Under the pieces are notes generated by a model. It saw only the letters and a list, made by a program, of their open reading frames with translations. It ran no database searches and was not told the DNA's origin. Source: Aquila chrysaetos chrysaetos (taxonomy: Eukaryota > Chordata > Aves > Accipitriformes > Accipitridae). Taken from it: a stretch of 64,000 nucleotides of DNA. Shown in pieces: positions 31,149-42,482 of the stretch. A program made the translations under genes and the position numbers. The stretch lies in the NCBI RefSeq assembly GCF_900496995.4, contig NC_044009.1:35735505-35799504 (forward strand), in the 5' to 3' direction. The first letter of the stretch is position 1, and each line of letters opens with the position of its first letter.

Positions 31149-31310
31149 CCATTTCAGAGCCTCTGTGTCTCCCACTAACCCCCCAGCTGTATCGGTTTCT
31201 TGCCAGGTCAGGTGTGTGGTGAGTGCTTCAGCTCTGCTGCTGGTGCTGCTATGCTTCCTCCCAGTGCTCTGCTCCAGTTCTGGCTTGCTCCCCACATAGG
31301 TAAGAGCCCC

Positions 31311-32280
31311 TAGGTCCGCTCCCTGGGGCTGTGGCACACATCCCGCCCACTCGCTGCTCCAGCCAGGGATGGGTACCGCTTCCTCGTGTGGTATATGGCC
31401 CCACATTGTATCCTGGAGCTCAGGGGAGCAGATTTGGCCTAAGCAGGAAAAGATCAGCGGCTGCTGGGGCTTCTCCCCCTGTGCAGCCTGAGGGTGGGTG
31501 GGCTCATCTGGAAGGATAGTGGCTGAAGTAGTGGGAGCAGTCTGGCACCCCTGTCCCTGTGGCCACAGTGTGGGACAAGGGGCATGCCCAGCTCTGCGGT
31601 GCAGCGGGTGCACCTCGAAAGGGCATCCAGTGCGGCATGAACCCCCGCGGCCGCTTTACTGCTGTGTTGTGGTGAGAGGATTAAAGGAGGGGAATGCTCC
31701 CTGTGAAACTGCTTGTCTGCATCTCTTTTTTTATCCCCCCTCTGTGGGCAGCCCAACTGCTGCATGTCCCAGTGAGCCCATCCAGCCAAGGGTGCCAGCC
31801 GGGCTTGGGGGTGTCCCCAGTGCTGGGATGGTTGTGCTGTCCCCAGGCTCTGCTCGCCCCCACTGGAGCTGGGCTGCTACCCCTACCTCCCAAGCTCTGG
31901 CAGCTCCCCAGCCTGGGCACCCACCTCCCTCTCCTTGGGCAGCTAAGAAGCTCTGCCTGTACCCCTGCCACTGCCTGCCTGCCTGCGCTGTGTTGAGCCC
32001 CTTCCCGCAGTGCCCAGCCCTGGAGGCTCTGACAGCGGTGCCTGACTCCAGCTGCAGAGTTGTCTGAACTCCCATCAGGAGCACGCTGGGGCCAGGGATT
32101 AATTTTCCCTGCTTACTGCTCATGCTCCGGCTGTGCCGCCCCACCGGGGCTGTCCCCCGCTGCCCTTCCCCTCCAGCAACGCTTGGCCGCTCAACCCCGA
32201 CAGCGTGCCCCTTCCTCGTGCCCCTGGTGGGACCCCCTCCCTGCAGACAGAGACACGCGAAGCACACCTCTGCAAGAACA
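31311..32280. other. Spacer between second tubulin and STK16
   Basis: No exon seen. It holds the second copy of the tubulin 3'-flank element near 32083-32115. Confidence 0.6.
32083..32115 (+). repeat. Duplicated 3'-flank element, copy 2
   Basis: CACGCTGGGGCCAGGG followed by ATTAATTTTCCCTGCTTA, matching 25925-25958. The element lies about 1.0 kb past the stop codon here and about 0.6 kb past it in the first gene. Confidence 0.7.
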
Positions 32281-32283
32281 TCT

Positions 32284-32289
32284 TTTATT
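32284..32289 (-). terminator. STK16 poly(A) signal
   Basis: TTTATT on the plus strand, AATAAA for STK16; 3' UTR of about 0.46 kb. Confidence 0.8.
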
Positions 32290-32740
32290 CCAAACACAAG
32301 GCAACGTTGGCGCTGAGAGCAGCAGCGGAGCGGGCGCTGGGTGCCCCCACCTTGCTCCAGCACCACACCGGGACCCGGACCGCAGCTCTGCCCTTGGTCA
32401 GGAGCGATCCTCCTGGGGTGCAGAGCTGTGGGGCCATGGCTGCCATCACCTGGGAGATCCCACAGCATCCTCCTCTGCAACCCCTGGGGGGAGGCAGCGG
32501 CCGGTGAGGGCCCTGTGTTTAGCAGCAGGTCACACGTCCACAGTTCTGGGGCACAGACCAAGTCCCAGGAAGCAGCATCCAGGGCACAGAACACTCCAAA
32601 TCCAACACACCTCCGGCACAGAGCAGCAGCTCTCCCCCGAGTGCAGCAATCCCCTCTGCAACGGCTCCGCAGGGACGAGGGCAGCTGCTTTTACCCTGGC
32701 TTGTCCTCGGGGCGCATCGCCACCGCGGGGTGGGACAGGC

Positions 32741-35222
32741 TCAGATCTGCGTGGTGTCCTGTCCCGCTGGCGCTGGTTGCAGCCCATCCAGCTGGTGGAG
32801 GATGTCACTTATGCTGGGTCGCTCCTGGGGGTTCAACGTCATCATGGAGGAGAGCAGGCGCTGCAAGGCAGCCGAGTACCTGGAGAAAAGATGGCGGGGG
32901 AGATGTTTCACGAGGCATACAGCACAGGGGCCTGCTCGGGAGCAGGGTCACCCTCCCCAGGCCCTTACCTGGTCGTGGGGGGCACGACAATGGGGTTCTG
33001 CACCGCCAAAGCCACACTGTCACCCTTCTGGAAGATGGCGTCGTAAGGGCCCTCTCCAAACATCATGCAGTACAGCACGCAGCCTAGGGACTGGAGCATG
33101 GTGGGGTCAGGGCAGCCCAGTGGCAGGGGGCCGGGGAGCAGGGGGCTGGATCCTTACCCAGATATCTGTGCGCTCGTCTATGACGCACTGGCTTGGCACC
33201 GTGAAGAGCTCGGGGGCACGGTAGGAGATGGTGCAGCGCTGGGCAGCCCAGTCCTGCAGAGAGGAGGGTGAGGATGAAGGCCTCGGGGCAGTGACAGGCT
33301 GGTGGGCTGATGTCTCAGGGCACCCACCTGCACAGCCATGGCCTCCTGAGAGCTGTTGACTTCGATGCGAGCTCGGTTCATGGAGCCCAGGTCCATCAGC
33401 ACGGGCCGGTCATCCTCATCCAGCAGCACGTTGGTGGGCTTGAGGTCCCTGCAGGGATGGATGTCACTGATCGCCCACTGGGCCCCCTGCCAACCCCCCT
33501 GGCTGGGGCTGCTGGCCTCCCACCTGTGTGCATAGCCCTTGCCATGGATGGCTTGCAGCCCGCTGCAGATGCCATGGAGGATAAGGAGGATCCGCTGCTC
33601 TGGCATGAAGGTCCCTTTCTCTCGCAGTGCTTCCACCTCGCGCCACAGGGTCCCTCCCTGGAAAACGCAAGCAGCTGGTCGCCACTGCCGCTCCTGGTGG
33701 CAAGGGGTTGGGGGCGGCCAGGGGAGCCCCCCTCACCTTCACATAGGGCAGGAGGAGCCAAGCCTCATGCTTGGCACCCTTCTCCACCATGCAGTGGGCC
33801 ACCAGGCGCAGGATGTTGGGGTGGTCAAAGAGGCCATGCATCTCCACCTCATGCAGGGCAGCCTGGCGGTCCTCCTTGTCATGGCACAGGATGCGCTTCA
33901 GGGCATAAAAACGACCGTCCCGCAGCCCCTCCACCAGGTCCACATAGCTGAAGCCCCTGCGAGGAGCCAAGCGTGGCGTGGGCTGGGTATCACACTGCTG
34001 CAGCACCCACATCAGGGCCCTGTGCCCAGCCTCAACTGTGAGGACCCAGGGGAGGGGGACAGAGGGCAGCGGGTGCCTGCACGCCTCTCCATCAAAACCC
34101 CCCAGGCATGTACATTCCCCCCACTTTGGGGGCACCTGCCAGGCACCCAAAGCATTCCCCCCTCTGCATGAACAACCCCACTGGCCCAATCACCCTCACT
34201 CCCGTGGGTCCAAGCACCCACTCCTGGGCATGACCAACCCCTGCCACCCAGCATGAGACTCCTCCTCCATGCACATGCTCAGGCATCTCCCTGCTATGCT
34301 TAAGCATCTCCCCCCACTATGCCCAAGTATCTCCCCCATGTCCAAACACCGCCTGTGCTCAAGCATCTCCCCACCATGCCTGAGCATCCCACACACACAC
34401 TCAAGCACACCCCCCATGCCTGAGCATCACCCCAATGCCTGAGCATCCCCCTGTGCCCAAACATCCCCTATACCTGAGCATCACTTCCATGCCCGAGCAT
34501 CACCTCCACCCCCGAGCCTAAACATCCCCTATGCCCAAGCATCCCCCCATGCCTCAGCATTACCTCCATGCCCGAGCATCCCCTGCATGCACATGCACCC
34601 CCCATGCCCGAGCACCCCCCCCAGGCACAAGCAACCCCCATGCCTGAGCACCCTCTGCATGCATAAGCACTCCCCCATGCCTGAGCATCCCCCGCACGCA
34701 CAAGCAGTCCCCAAGCCCGAGCACCCCCCCCAGGCACAAGCACCTCCCATGCCCGAGCATCCCCCCGTGCCCGAACATCCCCTATACCTGAGCATCACCC
34801 CCGTGCCCGAGCATCACCTCTACTCCCGAGCCCAAACATCCCCTATGCCCGAGCATCCCCCCCATGCCTGAGCATCCCCCCCATGCACAAGCATCCCCCC
34901 ATGCCCGAGCAACCCCCATCCACAAGCACCCCCCCAAGCCCGAGCATCCCCCCATGCCCGAGCACCCCCCCCATCCACAAGTACCCCGCCCCGCCCCAGC
35001 ACCCCCCCATCCACAAGCATCCCCCCGCCCGAGCATCCCCCCCCGTGCCCGAGCACCCCCTTATGCCCAAGCATCCCCCCGTGCCCGTGGACCCCCCCCC
35101 GCCCGAGCCCCCCCGCGCCCCAGCCCCCCTGCGGACCCCTCTGCCAAGCGGTGGAGCACGAGGTACCGCGCTCCCCCCAGGCTGACGGTGCCGCGGGAGC
35201 AGACGCACAGCGCCTGCCCCAT
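32741..35222 (-). CDS. STK16: STK16 (PKL12/MPSK1) acylated Ser/Thr kinase
   Basis: Exons in transcript order: 35222-35137, 33956-33737, 33657-33524, 33448-33328, 33253-33158, 33090-32969, 32879-32741; 305 residues, the same as human. The start MGQALCVCSRG gives Gly2 for myristoylation and Cys6/Cys8 for palmitoylation, which target the kinase to Golgi membranes. Kinase landmarks: FYALKRIL with the ATP-binding Lys, catalytic HRDLKPTN, metal-binding DLG (the family's variant of DFG), YRAPELF, and the C-terminus PAGQDTTQI. The exon 1 donor is weak (GAGGG then GTCCGC) but lies at the phase and residue where the human gene splits. Intron 1 is largely a minisatellite that begins within about 25 bases of that donor. 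The gene is head-to-head with GLB1L and convergent with the tubulin gene. Confidence 0.95.
34255..35112. repeat. Minisatellite filling STK16 intron 1
   Basis: Degenerate units of about 15 to 20 bases, consensus near CCCATGCCCGAGCATCC on the plus strand, run for about 0.86 kb. A larger block is itself duplicated: about 34450-34560 recurs at about 34764-34870, offset 314 bases. Minus-strand frames give Gly/His/Met-rich repeats such as GHGGMLGHGG. These are by-products and not proteins. Confidence 0.9.
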
Positions 35223-35560
35223 CGCCCCCCCCGCGTCATCGCCCGCCGCCGCGCGTCACCCATTGCGTCACCAGCCGCGTCACCCACCGGGCGGGGCGCT
35301 GCAGCCTCTGCCGGTCCCCGGTGCCGCCGCGGCGGGGATCCTACGCTCCCTCCTGCGGAGCGGGCGGGCTGCGGGCGGGGGGGGGGGGCAGCGCCGAGCC
35401 CCGGGCTCGTCCCTCATTGTGACCGGGGTGGAACGCGGGTGACCCCGGCGGCGAGGCACCCCCCGGTCCCCGGCAGCGAGCGGTGACGGTGGTAGCGGCA
35501 GCCGGCAGCCCCGCCGCTCCCCGGAGCTGGCCCCGGTGAGCCAAACCCCTCGCCCGGGCG
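35110..35560. promoter_or_regulatory. CpG island, probable STK16/GLB1L bidirectional promoter
   Basis: A CpG-dense stretch covers STK16 exon 1 and extends toward GLB1L. A plausible GLB1L noncoding exon ends at 35535 (CCCG then GTGAG) and could splice to CTGTGCTGCTG at 36085; this is inferred only. STK16 and GLB1L are also head-to-head in mammals. Confidence 0.55.
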
Positions 35561-36219
35561 GGCAGGTCGGGGGTGCAGGGGACTGAGATAGCGAGGCTAC
35601 TCCCCAGCAGGGCTCGTCCCCGAGGGCATCGCTCGCTCGCCCTGGCCTGCGGCACTTCCCCGACACCCTTGTCACCAGCTCCGCTTGTCACCAGCTCCGC
35701 TTGTCACCAGCTCTGTCACCAGGCTCCGGCCCTCGGGCCAGGGTCGTTTTCCTTTCCTTCAGACCGCAGCAGCATCCCCCCCACCTCGGAGCTATAACCG
35801 GGGTGTCCCATCACCACCCCCCTGGTGAAACAAGCAGGCTGAGCTCCCTCGAAGGCATTTGGTCTGGTGGTGACACTTTTATGAGGCTCCTTGTCCCCCT
35901 GCTTGTGTCACCCACCACCCCGGGGGGCACCGGGGATGTGTCCGCCGGCTGGAGCTGGCTCAGGTGGTGGTAGCGCTGCCTGCACCCCGGGCAGGGTGGG
36001 CTTTGAGGGGGGTGATGCGCAGCTGGCCCAGGCACGGGGGGCCAGAGCTGCTCACCCCCTATCCCACGTTTCCCTCCCCACCAGCTGTGCTGCTGTTCCA
36101 GCTGCCTGCACTTAGGACCTGGAGGAAGCGCCTGGCCCTGGTGGAGAAGGATCATGTGATGGTGGTGTCCACGTCCCCCTTCATCCCCAATCCCGGGCTT
36201 GCCGAGCACCCAGAGAAGG

Positions 36220-39200
36220 ATGGGGCTGCCCGCTCTCGCCCTGGTACTGGTGGCAGGGCTCCTACACACACAGGTTGGTTAGCAAACACGGGTGGAAAGT
36301 TTGGGAGAAGCGTGCGGGGCTGAGTTACGAAGGGTCTGCTGGGACAGCTCCGGGATCCGCCTTGCTTTCCTCCTCTGTCTCCCTGCTCTTCCTGCTATGG
36401 CTCCCTTCTGCTGCAGCCCATGTCCTGCGCCAGTGTTCCACTTGCACTCCCAGCTCCCTGCCTGCCCTCCCAGCACCCATCCCCAGCAGCACCCGCCCCC
36501 CCAAAATGCGTCCAGCTCAGCCGCAGGGTGTTTGATGAGTGAGGGGGGCCATCAGGCGGTGCAAATGGCTGCCCTGCTTGTCCCTCCTGCTCTCCCGGGA
36601 CAGCATGGTACCTGCCTTGTCCCCGCACAGAGGATGGGGAGGGTCCCCCCCAGGAACCAGTCCCCATCAGTCCCTGTCCCAGGAAGCGTGGGAGGGGGTG
36701 GTTGGGCTTGGGGAGGGTCTGCAGCCAACCCAGCACTGCCCCCTCCTGCAGGCCTCCCCCCCGGCACGCTCCTTCCAGCTGGATTACGAGGAAGACTGCT
36801 TCCGCAAGGATGGTTCCCCTTTCCGCTACATCTCGGGCAGCATCCACTACGCCCGCGTCCCGCGCCCCGCCTGGAGGGACCGGCTCCTCAAGATGTACAT
36901 GAGCGGGCTCAGCGCCGTGCAGGTGTAAGCGATGGGGACAGCCCTGACGGCGCACAGCCCACAGCTGCCGCGGCCCCTCAGGGTCTCTGGGGTCCCCAGA
37001 GTAGGGACAGAGGCAAGGGTGTTGTATGATCACAGGGTGCAGGGACCAGCCCTTGCCCTGGGCTGACTGGGACGCCTAGGATGCCCCTGTGGGCACAAGC
37101 ATGAGCCTGGGCTAGTCCCAGTCCAGTCCCAGTTGCCATCCTCGTCTCGGGCTGGAGGTCAGTTCCCAGGAGCAAAGGGACCAGCCTGTGGGATGGTTGC
37201 CCGTCATGCCGGGGTGCCCTTAGGCCCCACGTGCTGATCTCCCCTCTCGCCCCAGCTACATCCCCTGGAACTACCATGAGCCGCTGCCAGGGGTTTATGA
37301 CTTTGCTGGGGACCGGGACGTGGAAGCCTTCCTGGACCTGACAGCCGAGCTGGGGCTTCTGGTGATCCTGCGGCCAGGACCCTACATCTGTGCGGAGTGG
37401 GAGATGGTGAGCCCCAGCCTGGCACAGAGGGGTGACGGGTGGTCTGGGAAGGGCACAGCGGGGTTGGCCCTTCTGGCTGGCACACTGACTGTGGTGCCAT
37501 GCCAGCCATGCCCAGGCTGCCGCCCCGCGGGGCACGCGCTGCTCCAGTGCCGAGCATTAGCATTGTGCTGGCTGGGTTTCGGCTGTGTGCCAGCCCGGGC
37601 TGCTGAGTGGTTTCTCTGCCTCCCTCTCTGCTGTGTGTTTTTCTCCAGGGCGGCCTACCCGCCTGGCTGCTGTGGAAACCAGACATCATCCTGCGCTCCT
37701 CTGACCCCGGTGAGCCTCATCACAGGGCTCTGGCCACCATGTCCTTACAGCCTGGTGCCAGTCCCAGCACGCCTGTCTCTCTCCATGCACCTACCAGCCC
37801 TGCATGCAGGGTCTCTCCCATCCTCTTCTCCATCTTTTGGGAGCCCCATAGCTTGTCCTCCACCTCTGCTTCCCCATCACGCTCAGCCCTGCCCTGTCTG
37901 CTCCATCCTCCTCTTAGCAGGGCTGGCTATGGGTGGGCTGGGATGGATGCTGCAGCCAGGCTGAGCTGCCCTCTGTCCACCCAGCCTACCTGGCAGCCGT
38001 GGACTCCTGGCTCCATGTCCTGCTTCCCAAGATCAAGCCACGGCTATACCAGCACGGAGGGAACATCATCAGTGTGCAGGTAGGGTGCTGTGGGACGCAG
38101 CCCCCTGCTCTGCTCTGGGTCATCTTCGGATGTGCCCCAAAAAGCCACCTGTACCCTGTACGCGATGATCTCATCTGGCACAGCTCTTAGATAAATCCCT
38201 CCTGACCTCTGGACCTGGGTTTAAATCCAAGGGCTGGAACTCTGGGGTACCCATCACCACCCCAGTTGTGGTTTGAGGGACACTGGCAGAGCTGGGCATC
38301 GTGGGCGGGCTGGAAGGTCATTCTCAGGACCCACCTGGGGGCTGTCATGACATCTGATGATGTTGGGAGGGAAGGGGGGAGCTGGGTGCTCGTCCCAGTG
38401 GGCGGTGGGACCTGGCTGCAGCCCTGCCATGTTCATGCTGGGTGCTGGCCCCTGCCCTGCTCGCAGGTGGAGAACGAATATGGGAGCTACTACGCCTGTG
38501 ACTATGGGTACCTGCGGCACCTGTTGGGCTCCTTTCGGGCGCTGCTAGGAAGCGAGGTGCTGCTCTTCACCACCGATGGCACACGGGCAGAGGAGCTGCG
38601 CTGCGGCACGCTGCAGGGGCTCTACGCCACCGTCGACTTTGGGCCAGGTACCCCTATGGGGGAGGAGGAGGAGAGGGCATGGGGGTCGCTGCTCCATCCT
38701 GCTCCAACGTCCCTCCCTTGCTCCACCTCCGCAGGCTCCAATGTGACAGAGGCATTTGGCGCCCAGCGCCAGGTCGAGCCGAAGGGGCCCCTGGTGAGCT
38801 TGGCACAGGGACCATGGGGGGGGATGACCCTCAATGGCTTTGGGGAGGCAGATGGGTTGGGGGGGGGGGTGAGGCAAAGAGGGGTGCTGGGGCCAGGCTG
38901 CAGGAGAGCAGGGGGGGATGTGGCTCACAGAGGGGTGCCAGGAGCCCCAGCTCCGGGCAGGTGACTGTCTCTTGTTCCCCCAGGTGAACTCCGAGTACTA
39001 CACGGGCTGGCTGGACTACTGGGGAGAAGCGCATGCCAGCACCAGCTCTGTGCGGGTGGCCCGGGGGCTGGAGGACATGCTGCAGCTGGGAGCCAGCGTC
39101 AACATGCAAGTAGTCAGCTGGCAGGGGACACAGCCTTGAGGGCGGCGATGCCCTCCCCTCTGCCAGCATCGGAGCAGGCATCACTGCTCGCCTAAGTCCT

Positions 39201-41735
39201 GCAGGGCTTGGGCAGGGGGAGGCAGGCAGGGCTGGGACTGCGGGTGCAGCAGGGAGGGGGCAGTGACTGGTGAGCCCCTGCTGGGTCTGTGGGGTGCTGA
39301 CAGGGCTCCCTGGGGTGTCCCGTAGGTACATGTTCCATGGGGGGACGAACTTCGCCTACTGGAGCGGTGAGTAGGGCCCTGCCCTAGGGAGAGGGGGCAC
39401 ATTGCGGGGATAGGGGGCTTTCCTTGGCCATCCCTGAGGAGCCTGCTTCAGGCTCCTGTTCTGTCCCTGGGGACAGCATGGGCTGACACATACCCAAGGG
39501 CCCCTGCGCCCAAGCTTGTCTCCCCCTGGGGACTCCTTTTGTCCCCCAGCAGGGGCTTCCAGTTCTGGGTCATACCCCTCCCATTGCATTGCAGCCAGCC
39601 TGGTGCTGGGTTCCATGCCCTGGGCTCTGCCAGAGCCCCTTCCTCCAGCTCCCATCACTTCCCTGGCCAGGTGCTGACTTCAAGGACCAGTACAAACCAG
39701 TGACCACCAGCTACGACTACGATGCCCCCCTCTCGGAGGCAGGAGACCCCACTGAGAAGCTGTTTGCCATCCGCATGGTCATCAGCAAGGTGCTGAGTCT
39801 GGCAGGAAGAGGGGGACAGCACTGGGCATCGCTGCCTGTGCCAGGGAAGTGGGGACACAGAGGGGACCTGGCAGGGCAGGGGACATCTCCCTGCTCACCC
39901 TGGGGGGCAGCTGACAGTTTGCTGTTCAGTTCCAGCCCCTGCCAGTCGGTCCGATGCCACCTGCCACCCCCAAGTATGCCTATGGCTGGGTGGCCCTGCG
40001 GAAGGTGAGTGCCTGCCCCGAGGGCTGTGCTGTCCCTGCCCGGCACTGCCTGGCTGCCCAGCGCCCATCCCTCTCTTTGCAGTATGCCGACCTCCTGGAT
40101 GTCTTGGATGTGCTGTGCCCCTCTGGGCCCATCCAGAGCCAGTTCCCCCTCACCTTTGAGGCCATAAAGCAGGTGAGGGGCTGGGTGCAGTGCTGGGGGA
40201 GATGTTCCTAGGCTTGCCTGCCCTGCCCTGGCTCCGGAGTGGAGGAGCAGGGCTTGTCTCCAAGCCCATTCCCCTTTCTGTGCCACTCTGCTGTGTCCTG
40301 CAGGTCCATGGCTTTGTGCTGTACCGCACACAGCTGCCCCGGGACGTCCTGGACCCAGCCACACTGGGCGCTCCTCCCCACAGCATCTGTGACCGCGGCT
40401 ACGTGATGCTGCAGAAGGTGAGGCTGTGGGGGCACAGCCGTCCCTGGCCTGGCCTCTTGGTGGGCTGTAGGATCTAGTGGCAGCGGGGCCATGCCCTGCC
40501 AGGGTCTCGGGGACAGCCAGGGTGCTGAGAGCCACACTGAGCCCTTGTGGGGTAGCCCTCTGGCCTGAACTTGTCCCCTCTGGGGGCAGAGGGCAGCCCT
40601 GGGCTGGTTCTGGGAGAGCAGGCACCAAGATGCAATGCTGGCAGGCTGCCAGCAGCAACTGGGGCAGTGGGATCCAGGGACAGGGCAGCAGTGCTGACGC
40701 TGTGGCTGCAGGAGTACCAGGGGACGCTGGAGCGGGATGGGCAGACAGCACTGCACGTGACGGGCAGTACTGGGGACACTCTGGATGTGCTCCTGGAGAA
40801 CATGGGCAGGATCAGCTTCGGGGCCAACATCAGTGACTTCAAGGTGAGGGGAGAGGGGGCCCTGGGACTCTGGAGGGGATGGCCTGGGCACCTGTGTGGC
40901 CAAACACCCCCTCTCCTGCTACCCGCGACAGACCCCAGCCACCATGCAGCCACCCCCAGACCTGCTCCCTGGTTAATCTCACACCATCCCCTCCCCTCGT
41001 GCTGGCAAACCCACCAGGACCACAATAAGACTGTGAGATTAACTGAGACGGGCACCCGTCTCAGTTACACTGCCATGGCAGCCAGGGCCGGGCAGCCTCT
41101 CTGAGGGGATCCCATCCTACCACCACCGCTGTGACGGGAATGTGCCCTGGGGAAGCCAAGCATCCTCTTGCCTGTGGCAGACGCTGCTACCTCATTTTGC
41201 CTGCTGCTCCATCTCAGGGCTTGCTGGGGAACCTCTCCTTGGACTCCAGCCCTCTCAGGAACTGGCTGATCTATCCCCTGGCCATAGACACTGCCATCCA
41301 GCAGGGCTGGCCCCACGCTGCCCTGCCAAAATCAAGCAGTGGGGGCAGAGCAGGGCCAGCCTTCTACACTGGGACCTTTGAGACCCCTGGCATCGCCTGG
41401 GACACCTTCGTGAAGTTCCCAGGTTGGAGCAAGGTACGGCGGTGCATAGCTGGGAGAGGGAGTGAGGGTGAAGAGTGGCACAGCTCAGTCCCATCTGTCC
41501 AATCTTCCTCTTCCAGGGCCAGCTGTGGATAAACGGCTTCAACCTGGGCCGGTACTGGCCTCTCCGCGGGCCCCAGCAGACCCTCTTTGTGCCCGGCTCA
41601 GTGCTGCACATTGGCCGCCCCAACAACATCACAGTGCTGGAGCTGGAAGGGGCACCCTCTACCCCTCTCTTGCTCTTCCTTGACCGACCCCTTTTCAACA
41701 GGACCCTCAGCCGCAGCACTGCGGCCACAGAATAA
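36220..41735 (+). CDS. GLB1L: GLB1L beta-galactosidase-1-like protein (GH35)
   Basis: Sixteen coding exons: 36220-36273, 36752-36924, 37256-37406, 37649-37709, 37985-38079, 38467-38647, 38735-38793, 38984-39105, 39326-39366, 39671-39789, 39930-40004, 40083-40172, 40304-40417, 40712-40843, 41218-41433, 41517-41735; 633 residues against 654 in human. The first exon is a signal peptide ([18 protein letters not shown]). The GH35 barrel has the acid/base Glu in [13 protein letters not shown] and the nucleophile Glu in [13 protein letters not shown], so the active site looks intact. A beta-sandwich tail ([11 protein letters not shown]) follows. Enzymatic activity of the family member is poorly established; hydrolysis of beta-galactosides is inferred from GH35. 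Intron 39106-39325 begins with GC. The TAA stop lies inside an AATAAA. Confidence 0.95.
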
Positions 41736-41736
41736 A
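41731..41736 (+). terminator. GLB1L poly(A) signal overlapping the stop codon
   Basis: AATAAA whose internal TAA (41733-41735) is the GLB1L stop. No other AATAAA or ATTAAA is seen on this strand before the convergent ANKZF1 transcript. The 3' UTR would be only some 15 to 30 bases. Confidence 0.65.
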
Positions 41737-42022
41737 CGCAGGGCTGCCAGGCACCGGCATCGCCTCTCGCTGGGGATGCAGAGACGGCAGGGGGCTGGTG
41801 AAGCACAGGGGCAAGCGGAGGGTCTGCAGGGCCCTAGGAAAGCAGCACATGTCCTGGCATGGACATCCAGAGCTCCTGCCCTCCTCTGGGGCCAGGCAGG
41901 GTCTGTGCTAAGGACAAAGGGGCCCAGGATTGAGCTTGTTTTGCATATTAATCCCACACTCGTCCCAAACAGTTCCAGTGCTCATGCTGACTCTCCCCCC
42001 ACCTAGGGGGTCAAGGCACCTC

Positions 42023-42028
42023 TTTATT
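42023..42028 (-). terminator. ANKZF1 poly(A) signal
   Basis: TTTATT on the plus strand, AATAAA for ANKZF1, giving a 3' UTR of about 0.46 kb. Confidence 0.8.
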
Positions 42029-42482
42029 GACAATGCAGGCAGAGGAGGTAGTTGCTAACATGATACAGCTGAGACACTGATGGCATCAAGGAGAGGGCAA
42101 AGCACAGCCTAGAGGGTGCCCACAGGCGTGGCTGCAGGTAGCTCAGAGCTGCAGGGGCCGGTTATGTCAGGATCTGTCCCACTGCCACGGGCAGCAGCCT
42201 ACAAGGTAGCCATGAGAAAAGCTCGCAGCAGGACCCCTGGCTGGAGCCAGGCCACAAAACAGTCCTGGCACCTCACCCACTAGCACATGGGAACCTCTCA
42301 GTTGTAATGTCCCCAGAGTGACATTCTTGCCCAGAGCCTTGCCAGAGTTGCCCCGGAGAGCAACATGGCCAGCTCAGTCCCTCTCACCAGTGCTGCTCCA
42401 CAGGCTCTCCCTCGCTGCACAGCCAGTGCTCAGCCATGTCTCCACCACACTGGTCCTTGGCAGGTGGTAGCAGTCCCCAGCC

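Noticed and set aside
34468-35287. Minus-strand open frames coding Gly/His/Met repeats near STK16
   Set aside because: They are translations of the minisatellite, not in frame with STK16 exon 1, and have no start context or homology.
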